A DNA stretch of 47,045 nt from Bacteroidota bacterium (lineage in GTDB: Bacteria; Bacteroidota; Bacteroidia; UKL13-3): the NCBI GenBank assembly GCA_947507965.1, contig CANNQU010000018.1:1-47045 (forward strand), written 5' to 3'. The notes under the pieces were generated by a model, which did not search any database, was not told the DNA's origin, and worked only from the letters and a program-made list of their open reading frames with translations. The position numbers and the translations under genes were made by a program. Below, one piece after another: positions 20,544 to 27,959 of the stretch (position 1 is its first letter; the number at the start of each line of letters is the position of its first letter).

Positions 20544-20577
20544 AAAACTCTCCAAAATTATTGGAGAGTTTTTTTTA
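20544..20577 (+). terminator. Strong intrinsic terminator, likely bidirectional
   Basis: A 12-bp stem (AAAACTCTCCAA at 20544-20555 with TTGGAGAGTTTT at 20561-20572) around a 5-nt loop is followed by a T-run to 20576. On the minus strand the stem is followed by TTTT-AA-TATTTTT, so it may also end the convergent hydrolase transcript. Confidence 0.85.
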
Positions 20578-20602
20578 TGCCGTGTGAATTGCCCTAAACG
20601 AG

Positions 20603-21907
20603 CTATTGATGCAGTATTACGCGGAGGGTTTGTATTGTATTGCCGGATTCAAGTCGTACAAGGTAGAGGCCTTTGTTCCAATTCAAAACAGGTAGTACCA
20701 GGCTACGCCCATTAACGGCTTGACGTAGTACTTCCTTTCCGTTATCATCATAAATGGAAATCAATCCGGATGAAATAGGATTTATAAAATCGAAACGTAG
20801 CACATCACGCGCAGGATTCGGGTAAACTTTAAAACCATTGGCTTCGCTGCCCGAACCCCGTTCGATGCCTGAGGCAAGCGAATCGCAGCTTGCTATTTTC
20901 TTTTGATCGCGATAACGAGAGGAACTGCAGGTATTGCACATCACCCGTTTCAGGAAACAACTGCCATTCTCGATCACATAATTTTGATTGGAGCCACAAT
21001 GGGTGGTTCCCGGATTGATATGCAGTTCGGCACAGCTTCCATTTTGGATGGCCTTCCTATAGATAAGTGCAGAGCCATCTACAGTAAACAAATTATAACA
21101 GTTTCCGGTACAATTGATTACATAGCCATGGTATGCCGGCACGACACAGTCGGACGAATCGTGGAAACTAACCACTGCGATATCAGCGTTATTGGCCATA
21201 ATTGAAGTATCGAAAACGGCACCACAAAAATCAAGAACCCCTTTTATCTTATACCTTTTAGGATAACTATTCCCTGAGGAATCTAAAGATCCTAATAACG
21301 TATGAACCCAACTAAGTTTCGCATCGGCCTCAGCTTGGCTGGTAAAGGCAGCATTCATTGCGGTAATGCTTCCGGCACTACCTCCACTCACAAAAACATA
21401 ATTGGTATCAATTTTATACTTTGCACTTTTAAAACTCAGATAACGCAGCGATGCATTAAAATCTTGAACGGCACGATAGGTAGCATTATACATACTTATA
21501 TAATCGTTACATAAACAAAGCAAGGCAGCGGTGCCATTCACACAGTTCCATCCGACTCGATAATCGATGGTGGCCGCTACATAACCCCGCTTGGCAAATT
21601 CCTTGCAGAAATAGGTGAAATCCGTGCGACTCCCATCAAGGAAACCGCCACCAAAAGCAAAAACAATAAGGGGTCGTTTTGGTAATGTCTCAATGGCATC
21701 ACTTGGATAATAAACATCCATTCGCAAAGAATCCATTACATTACTATTCCAATGTTTTGCTACAGCAAATACAACATTGGTATCTTTCTCTATCTGTGAA
21801 TCAGAAAAAAGCGGCGTTGATGAAAATCGATTTTTTATACAGTAATTTTGAGAAGATGCTGAAAAAATCAAGAGTAAAAAGAAAGTTGCCGTAAGAAAAA
21901 GTTTCAT
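20603..21907 (-). CDS. Secreted alpha/beta hydrolase (esterase-like) with T9SS sorting domain
   Basis: 434 residues from the ATG at 21907, which begins a signal peptide (cleavage near S-A-S-S-Q); the open frame to 22048 adds 47 residues with no signal. The oxyanion-hole-like motif F-G-G-G-F is at 85-89 and the nucleophile elbow G-G-S-A-G-S at 175-180 with S177; the acid is probably D253 (H-D-S-S-D) and the base H303 (T-T-H-C-G). This resembles carboxylesterase/feruloyl esterase-type alpha/beta hydrolases. Residues about 358-434 form a type A T9SS C-terminal domain starting Y-P-N-P. At least a dozen Cys suggest disulfide stabilisation outside the cell. Substrate unknown. Confidence 0.85.
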   Translation of the reverse strand: MKLFLTATFFLLLIFSASSQNYCIKNRFSSTPLFSDSQIEKDTNVVFAVAKHWNSNVMDSLRMDVYYPSDAIETLPKRPLIVFAFGGGFLDGSRTDFTYFCKEFAKRGYVAATIDYRVGWNCVNGTAALLCLCNDYISMYNATYRAVQDFNASLRYLSFKSAKYKIDTNYVFVSGGSAGSITAMNAAFTSQAEADAKLSWVHTLLGSLDSSGNSYPKRYKIKGVLDFCGAVFDTSIMANNADIAVVSFHDSSDCVVPAYHGYVINCTGNCYNLFTVDGSALIYRKAIQNGSCAELHINPGTTHCGSNQNYVIENGSCFLKRVMCNTCSSSRYRDQKKIASCDSLASGIERGSGSEANGFKVYPNPARDVLRFDFINPISSGLISIYDDNGKEVLRQAVNGRSLVLPVLNWNKGLYLVRLESGNTIQTLRVILHQ

Positions 21908-21929
21908 ATAATACAGAAGGTGAATGCTA

Positions 21930-21937
21930 CAAATATA
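21930..21937 (-). promoter_or_regulatory. -7 element of the secreted hydrolase gene
   Basis: TATATTTG on the minus strand, an exact TAnnTTTG match, predicting a start near 21926, 19 nt before the ATG. Confidence 0.5.
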
Positions 21938-22153
21938 TAATTTATACCATAAATTTCGCATGGGTTTATTCTTGGTAAACCATCGAAGGGGGTATTCCGA
22001 ATTTGATGTGCTAGCGAAAATTAAATGATCCGCCAAGACCGTATCCATGATGTTTCGTCATTCCTATTCTGAAGCCCTTTTTTCGCAGATCCTAGATCGA
22101 AGAACAAGGTACCATTGACGTATTTTGATGCTAACGTAATTTCCTTTAAGAAT

Positions 22154-22187
22154 GAGGTCCTTCCTTCGTCAGGATGACAATACAACA
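22154..22187 (-). repeat. REP-like element, copy A (inverted)
   Basis: Its reverse complement reads TGTTGTATTGTCATCCTGAC then GAAGGAAGGACCTC, matching copies B and C in the opposite orientation. The core TCCTGACGAAGGAAGGA resembles dispersed intergenic repeats seen in many Bacteroidota genomes. Confidence 0.65.
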
Positions 22188-22244
22188 CTGATTATTAGGG
22201 ATAATGTAAGCCTGAAGGTTGGAATGTTTTTAGTAAATACACCC

Positions 22245-22275
22245 TGTTGTATTGTCCCGATGAAGGAAGGATCTC
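22245..22275 (+). repeat. REP-like element, copy B
   Basis: TGTTGTATTGTCCCGATGAA then GGAAGGATCTC. It shares the ACCCTGTTGTAT start with copy C and is inverted relative to copy A; A and B could pair to a long imperfect stem enclosing about 57 nt. Confidence 0.7.
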
Positions 22276-22350
22276 AAAAAAAAGCCTATAAATGCCGTTC
22301 ATCTGATGCCATCAATATACTCATGAAGCGACGGAAAAATGGAGGTATTG

Positions 22351-22386
22351 ACCCTGTTGTATCCAGACGAAGGAAGGATCTATTGT
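22351..22386 (+). repeat. REP-like element, copy C
   Basis: ACCCTGTTGTATCCAGACGA then AGGAAGGATCTATTG. Same orientation as copy B, 106 nt downstream of it, with a few bases missing in the middle of the motif. Confidence 0.65.
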
Positions 22387-22564
22387 ATTTCATCTTAAAA
22401 AACTTCCATCCAAGATTAATGACAGAGACCAAGGTTTCTTTGTTGTTACTTGACCAGCACTGGAAATGAAGCTTAACCCAGCACCTTCAAATACTTAATA
22501 ACCCATTAACCAAGTATGCTTTTGCTCACTTTTTATTACTTTTACCGAAAAAAATATTTCATCA

Positions 22565-23437
22565 ATGAAACACGCATTTGTTTTTCCTGGTCAGGGTGCT
22601 CAGTTTGTGGGCATGGGTAAAGAATTATATGAAGGGCAGTATAAAGCCAAAGAAATTTTTGAAAATGCCAACGATATTCTCGGCTTTCGAATCAGCGATA
22701 TTATGTTCGGTGGAAGTGAAGAAGAATTAAAACAAACGAGGGTAACACAGCCTGCCGTGTTTATTCATTCGGTGATAAGCTATCTTGTAAAACAACACCC
22801 TGTTCCCAATATGGTAGCCGGTCATTCGTTGGGCGAGTTTAGTGCGTTGGTAGCCAACCGGTCTCTCAATTTCGAAGATGCTCTCCAACTGGTAAGCTTA
22901 CGTGCGCAAGCCATGCAGAAAGCTTGCGAATTAACGCCTTCTACCATGGCTGCAATTTTAGGGCTCGACGATGAGAAAGTGGAGGAAATATGCCGATCGA
23001 TTACCGATGACATTGTGGTAGCTGCCAATTACAATTGCCCTGGGCAGTTGGTCATCTCCGGGAGTTTAACTGGAATTCAAAGAGCTTGTGAAGCACTAAA
23101 AGCAGCCGGGGCAAAACGGGCACTGGTATTGCAGGTGGGAGGAGCATTCCATTCGCCACTCATGAAACCGGCTGAAGAAGAACTGGCAAAAGCTATTGAA
23201 GCCACCACTTTTCATGAGCCAATCTGTCCAGTGTATCAAAATGCCGTAGCTATTGGGGTACGAAACTCCAACGAAATAAAAAAGAACCTCATCATTCAAC
23301 TTACGGCACCGGTGAAATGGTCGCAATGTGTGCGTGCCATGGTAGCAGATGGAGCCACACAATTTAGCGAATATGGACCGGGCAATGTTTTACAAGGGCT
23401 AATAAAAAAAATTGAGCCCACCGCAGTAATTGTATAA
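22565..23437 (+). CDS. fabD: Malonyl-CoA:ACP transacylase
   Basis: 290 residues, normal for FabD. It moves the malonyl group from CoA to acyl carrier protein for fatty acid synthesis in the cytoplasm. The N-terminal F-P-G-Q-G-A-Q motif (7-13), the nucleophile elbow G-H-S-L-G (S88 at 86-90), R113 in S-L-R-A-Q-A-M, and the catalytic H196 in G-A-F-H-S-P-L-M are all present. It is a monocistronic-looking gene: 76 nt separate it from the downstream flavoprotein. Other fab genes are not nearby. Confidence 0.96.
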   Translation: MKHAFVFPGQGAQFVGMGKELYEGQYKAKEIFENANDILGFRISDIMFGGSEEELKQTRVTQPAVFIHSVISYLVKQHPVPNMVAGHSLGEFSALVANRSLNFEDALQLVSLRAQAMQKACELTPSTMAAILGLDDEKVEEICRSITDDIVVAANYNCPGQLVISGSLTGIQRACEALKAAGAKRALVLQVGGAFHSPLMKPAEEELAKAIEATTFHEPICPVYQNAVAIGVRNSNEIKKNLIIQLTAPVKWSQCVRAMVADGATQFSEYGPGNVLQGLIKKIEPTAVIV

Positions 23438-23513
23438 TATCGCTTGGAAACATAATGCTTTTAAAAAGTATCCCAAACGCTTTACCCTTTACTGCACTTG
23501 AAAGAAACGCCTC

Positions 23514-25067
23514 ATGATTCACTTAGTTGAACTTATCCTCTCCCCAGAACAATGCACTACCGACGAATTACTAAAGCAATCGTTTGCCCGGCATTTAAAA
23601 ATCGACACGGAACAAATTACAGGATTTGAACTTCAAAAAAAATCGATCGATGCACGCAACCGAAACGTGAAATTTCGTTTCGTAGCCAGTATAACCGTCG
23701 ATGAACCATACGCTCCCAAACCTTTCCAATACGACCTAAAAAATGTTACCAATGGCATGCCAGTGCATATCATTGGCTTTGGTCCGGCTGGAATTTTCGC
23801 AGCACTAAAACTCATCACCCATGGTTACAAGCCCATAATTTTTGAACGAGGGAAAGACGTCAAGAGTCGACGTCGCGATTTGGCAGAGATTAACCGCCAC
23901 TTGATTATCAACCCTGATAGCAACTATTGTTTTGGAGAAGGGGGTGCTGGAACCTATAGCGATGGAAAACTTTATACCCGAAGCAATAAACGCGGAAACC
24001 TCCATGAAATTTTACAGCTCTTTGTGATGCATGGTGCCCAACCTGATATTTTATTTGAAGCACATCCACATATAGGTACCAACAAACTACCGCAAATTGT
24101 TACCTCAATGCGTAAAAGCATTGAAGATTGTGGAGGAGAGGTTCATTTTAACAGCAAACTTACCGATATTGAAACATCGTTTGATGAGGTGAAGACCATT
24201 ACCATAAACGACACGTTAAAAATTTCTACTAACAAATTAATTTTAGCCACAGGGCATAGTGCACGCGATATTTTCGAGCTGTTACATCGTAAAAATATTT
24301 TCATCGAATCGAAGTCGCTAGCGATTGGTGTTAGGGTAGAGCATCCCCAACAAATCATTGATGAAGCCCAATACCAATGCAAACGGCGTCCCGACTATTT
24401 ACCCCCAGCATCCTATAGCTTGGTTACACAAGTCGATCAAACCGGAGTGTTTAGTTTCTGCATGTGTCCTGGTGGTATTATCGCTCCTGCTGCCACGGCA
24501 CCTGGAGAAGTGGTAGTCAATGGGTGGAGCCCAAGCAAACGCAACGGATTGTTTGCTAATAGTGGCCTCGTGGTGAGCATCAATGAGAAAGAATTGCAAA
24601 AATATGATTCGTTTGGGCCACTCGCCTCGTTACATTATCAAAAGAAAATCGAGTCGGATAGTTTCATGGCCGCGAATCATTCAATACAAGCTCCTGCTCA
24701 ACGTATCAATGACTTTCTGAATAATCGGTATTCCTCTACCCTGCCTGCTAATAGTTATATCCCAGGGCTTACATCGGCAAACTTACATCATGTTTTGCCT
24801 CCCGAAATTTCGAATAAATTAAAAATAGCATTGCATAATTTCAGTAATAAAATCAAAGGTTACCATTCATCAGAGGCCATCATGGTAGCCACCGAAAGCC
24901 GTACCAGCAGCCCCGTGCGAATTACACGCAATAACCTCACCCTTCAACATGTGCAAATAAAAGGGCTCTACCCTTGTGGTGAAGGAGCGGGCTATGCCGG
25001 AGGAATTGTAAGCGCAGGCATGGATGGCCAAAGAGTAGCTGATGCCATTGCCAATGCTCCGCAATAG
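23514..25067 (+). CDS. COG2509-type FAD-dependent oxidoreductase
   Basis: 517 residues. An N-terminal region of about 80 residues, typical of this family, precedes a dinucleotide-binding fold with G-F-G-P-A-G (88-93) that binds FAD, an F-E-R-G acidic strand end near 109-112, a G-E-G-G-A-G-T-Y-S-D-G-K-L segment near 142-154, and a C-terminal FAD motif G-E-G-A-G-Y-A-G-G-I-V-S-A-G near 488-501. The family is widespread and annotated as uncharacterised FAD-dependent dehydrogenase; its substrate is not known. No membrane segment or signal, so cytoplasmic. Confidence 0.9.
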   Translation: MIHLVELILSPEQCTTDELLKQSFARHLKIDTEQITGFELQKKSIDARNRNVKFRFVASITVDEPYAPKPFQYDLKNVTNGMPVHIIGFGPAGIFAALKLITHGYKPIIFERGKDVKSRRRDLAEINRHLIINPDSNYCFGEGGAGTYSDGKLYTRSNKRGNLHEILQLFVMHGAQPDILFEAHPHIGTNKLPQIVTSMRKSIEDCGGEVHFNSKLTDIETSFDEVKTITINDTLKISTNKLILATGHSARDIFELLHRKNIFIESKSLAIGVRVEHPQQIIDEAQYQCKRRPDYLPPASYSLVTQVDQTGVFSFCMCPGGIIAPAATAPGEVVVNGWSPSKRNGLFANSGLVVSINEKELQKYDSFGPLASLHYQKKIESDSFMAANHSIQAPAQRINDFLNNRYSSTLPANSYIPGLTSANLHHVLPPEISNKLKIALHNFSNKIKGYHSSEAIMVATESRTSSPVRITRNNLTLQHVQIKGLYPCGEGAGYAGGIVSAGMDGQRVADAIANAPQ

Positions 25068-25162
25068 AACGACCGGCCCTCCCATTCGCCTTTCAAAATA
25101 ACCTTAAAAAATGACAACTATTTTCGTTTCTTTTGCCACCGTTATTATAACCTTTAGTATCC

Positions 25163-27214
25163 ATGAAAAAATACCTCTACACGCTCTTAATCTTTGCAAC
25201 TATGATTAGCGCCAGTAATCCTTCATCTACCAATCATACGAACAGCCTAAAAAGTGATTCTACCCAATTCAATGAAAACGAATTTGCGGATTTGCAATTA
25301 CTTCAGTATAAAATAGAAGGATTCGATAAGCTATCCTTGGACCAGAAAATCTTGGCCTATTATTTATATCAAGCGGCACTTAGTGGGCGTGACATGATTT
25401 ATGACCAAAAAGACAAAAATGGATTACTCATTCGTAAAGTGCTTGAAAATATTTACAATACCTATAGCGGCGATAAAAATACTGCCGACTGGATTAACTT
25501 CAAGGAATACTGTGGACGTTTTTGGTTTAGCAATGGCAATCATCACCACTATAGCAATGATAAATTTATACCCAAATGTAGTTCTACCTATTTTATACAA
25601 CTGATGGCAAAAAGCGAGGCGAGCGGATTTAGAATCGGTGGGTACAAAACAGCAGAAGCGTTATTCACCTTCTTAAAACCATCTATTTTCTCGGAAAAAT
25701 TCGAACCGAAGTTGGTTGATCTAACAAAAGATATTGACAACATTAAATCGTCCTCGGTAAATTTTTATGAAGGTGTTACACAAAAAGAAGTAGAAGATTA
25801 TTACTCGAAATTTGAAACGAAAGGCGATGCACCAAGTTGGGGCTTAAACAGCAAAACAATCAAAGAAAACGGAGTGGTAATGGAGAAGATTTGGAAGGTG
25901 GGAGGAATGTATAGCGCCTCCATCGAAAAAATAGTATTCTGGTTAGAAAAAGCGGTGACCGTTGCCGAAAATGAAAAACAAAAAGATGCTTTGCAAAAAC
26001 TGATAAAATATTATAACACCGGCGATGTAAAAGATTTTGATGATTATTGTATCGCCTGGGTGAAAGATTTAGACAGTAAAATAGATGTCGTTAATGGTTT
26101 CATAGAAGTTTATATGGACCCCATTGGTAAAAAAGGTTCGTTCGAAAGCGTGGTGAGCATAAAAGATGAAGTAGCCACCAAAACCATAAAAACGATTGCC
26201 GATAATGCCCAATGGTTTGAAGACCACACCCCACTCCTACCTCAACATAAAAAGAAAGAAGTGAAAGGAATTAGTGCAAAAGCGATCACGGTAATTGTGG
26301 AAAGTGGCGATGGTGCCCCCGCTACTCCCATTGGAATAAACTTACCCAATTCGGACTGGATTCGTGCTTCACATGGCTCCAAATCGGTATCATTAGCTAA
26401 TATACTACATAGTTATAATGAAGCATCGGCAAAAAAAGGACCCTTTAATGAGTTTGCTTTCAGTGAAGAATATATTGAGCTAAATAAAAAATATGGCAGC
26501 TTAGCAGGCGACTTGCATACCGATATGCACGAATGTATTGGGCATGCCAGTGGGCAGCTTGAACCCGGTGTAGAAACCACCGACAAAACCCTTAAAAATT
26601 ATGCCTCTTGCCTAGAAGAAGCTCGTGCCGACTTAATAGGCTTGTATTTTATAATGGATCAAAAACTAATTGATATTGGCGTGATGCCCAATATGGATGT
26701 AGCCAAATGCGAATACAATAACTATATCACAAGTGGACTGATTACCCAATTGACACGCATTGAGCTAGGTAAAAACTTAGAGGAGGCTCACATGAGAAAT
26801 CGTCAATTAGTATCAAAATGGGCCTATGAGCATGGCAAAAAAGACCATGTGATTGAATGGGTAAAACGAGATGGAAAAACTTTCATTAAGGTAAACGACT
26901 ACGCAAAATTACGTACCTTATTTGGTGAATTATTACGTGAAATTCAACGCATCAAATCTCAGGGCGACTATAATGCCGGCTCTGCCTTGGTTGAAGGTTA
27001 CGGTGTAATAGTAGATCAGGTTCTATTGAAAGAAGTAAAAGAACGTTATGCGAAAATGGGTTTAAAGCCTTATAGAGGTTTCATCCAACCTCGTTTAGTC
27101 GCGGTAATGGCCGGAACGAGTATTGTTGATATAATCGTAGAATATCCAGAGAGTTTTTTTGAACAAATGATAGAATACGGTAAAAACTATTCGCTTCTAT
27201 CTGTAATCAATTAA
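25163..27214 (+). CDS. Dipeptidyl-peptidase III family zinc peptidase (M49), exported
   Basis: 683 residues. M49 enzymes remove dipeptides from the N-terminus of peptides. The zinc motif is H456-E-C-I-G-H461 (the six-residue HExxGH form unique to M49), and the second motif E-E-A-R-A-D is at 485-490, supplying the glutamate ligand. The N-terminus (M-K-K-Y-L-Y-T-L-L-I-F-A) is a likely signal peptide cleaved after I-S-A-S, without a lipobox, so the enzyme probably acts in the periplasm in peptide use. Such genes are sometimes misnamed dihydrofolate reductase in Bacteroidota; nothing here supports that. Confidence 0.92.
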   Translation: MKKYLYTLLIFATMISASNPSSTNHTNSLKSDSTQFNENEFADLQLLQYKIEGFDKLSLDQKILAYYLYQAALSGRDMIYDQKDKNGLLIRKVLENIYNTYSGDKNTADWINFKEYCGRFWFSNGNHHHYSNDKFIPKCSSTYFIQLMAKSEASGFRIGGYKTAEALFTFLKPSIFSEKFEPKLVDLTKDIDNIKSSSVNFYEGVTQKEVEDYYSKFETKGDAPSWGLNSKTIKENGVVMEKIWKVGGMYSASIEKIVFWLEKAVTVAENEKQKDALQKLIKYYNTGDVKDFDDYCIAWVKDLDSKIDVVNGFIEVYMDPIGKKGSFESVVSIKDEVATKTIKTIADNAQWFEDHTPLLPQHKKKEVKGISAKAITVIVESGDGAPATPIGINLPNSDWIRASHGSKSVSLANILHSYNEASAKKGPFNEFAFSEEYIELNKKYGSLAGDLHTDMHECIGHASGQLEPGVETTDKTLKNYASCLEEARADLIGLYFIMDQKLIDIGVMPNMDVAKCEYNNYITSGLITQLTRIELGKNLEEAHMRNRQLVSKWAYEHGKKDHVIEWVKRDGKTFIKVNDYAKLRTLFGELLREIQRIKSQGDYNAGSALVEGYGVIVDQVLLKEVKERYAKMGLKPYRGFIQPRLVAVMAGTSIVDIIVEYPESFFEQMIEYGKNYSLLSVIN

Positions 27215-27959
27215 CGCAACCTAGCATTTTTTAGCACCTTTTTTGGATACCTTCCACTGAAAAAATGGAGCATTGGAAACGGTTGAGTCCAACTATTTAA
27301 GTGACGTTTAATTTATACACTCACATGCAGTATACATTATTTCATTTTTAGCGCTTTATTTCAGAAAAGCCATTAACACCAGAAAGCCCTGTTTTCAATG
27401 GTTTGCATGGCCATTTATTGCCACACATCGTAGCCCCAAAAAAGATATATTTATTATATTTTTTGTTTGGAAATGCCCTGTATATCCTCCTATATTTGAA
27501 TCGCAAACCGCAATCAGGATTGCCTTTTGATAACTGATTTTCTCTTCTTCAGTTCAATTGTCCGCTGGTTACTTTTAACCAACTTTTATTAAGCTGTGAG
27601 CAAACTATCATTGCCTCCCTATTTTCAATTTCGCTTTTTGGGTATTATCATTTTATGTGGTTTTACGTATTAACCGAAATGCTCGAAAATGTTAGGTGTC
27701 GCAAATCATTGATACGGAAACACTACCCTGATAAGAATCACGAGTAGCCAATTTTACGGTATCCGATAAATTTCAAGTTTAGTCCGGCTCCCCTGCTTAA
27801 GAATAATCTTCTGAGATAGACGATTAAAAAACACCATTTGTTGTTTTCCATTTCTAAATCATTCTATCCTTTCTATCGCACGAAGAATTAATACAGAACA
27901 GAATATAAACCTATTTGTCTTTTTATGAATCTCGCATAAAATTAAATACCCGGAGGAAA
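27215..27959. other. 745-nt non-coding gap before the RCC1 gene
   Basis: I find no gene, RNA or exact -7 element in this stretch. It is AT-rich. One small hairpin is visible: TGGTTA (27566-27571), loop CTTT, TAACCA (27576-27581), followed by ACTTTTA. A possible Shine-Dalgarno GGAGG (27952-27956) sits just before the RCC1 start. A long leader or regulatory region for the RCC1 gene, or decayed sequence, are both possible. Confidence 0.5.

Larger units (their letters stand above)
21938..22564. other. Gene-free stretch with REP-like elements
   Basis: Between the divergent hydrolase and fabD genes I find no convincing gene. The stretch holds three copies of a REP-like motif (entered separately at 22154, 22245 and 22351) and a possible degenerate fourth near 22055-22115. 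The 105-codon open frame at 22152-22469 runs through these repeats and has no coding character. No exact -7 element is present in front of fabD; TTTTTATTACTTTTACC near 22530-22546 is the nearest AT-rich candidate. Confidence 0.6.

Noticed and set aside
20322-20597. 91-codon frame overlapping the small secreted peptide in another frame
   Set aside because: It gives a low-complexity Gln/Leu-rich product and runs through the terminator; the signal peptide in the other frame is clearly the real reading.
22152-22469. 105-codon open frame between the hydrolase and fabD genes
   Set aside because: It runs through REP-like repeats, starts without signal or motif, and its product has no recognisable fold or coding character.
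25163-27214. Dihydrofolate reductase, a label sometimes attached to such proteins
   Set aside because: The HExxGH and EEARAD motifs identify an M49 peptidase; there is no dihydrofolate reductase fold signature.
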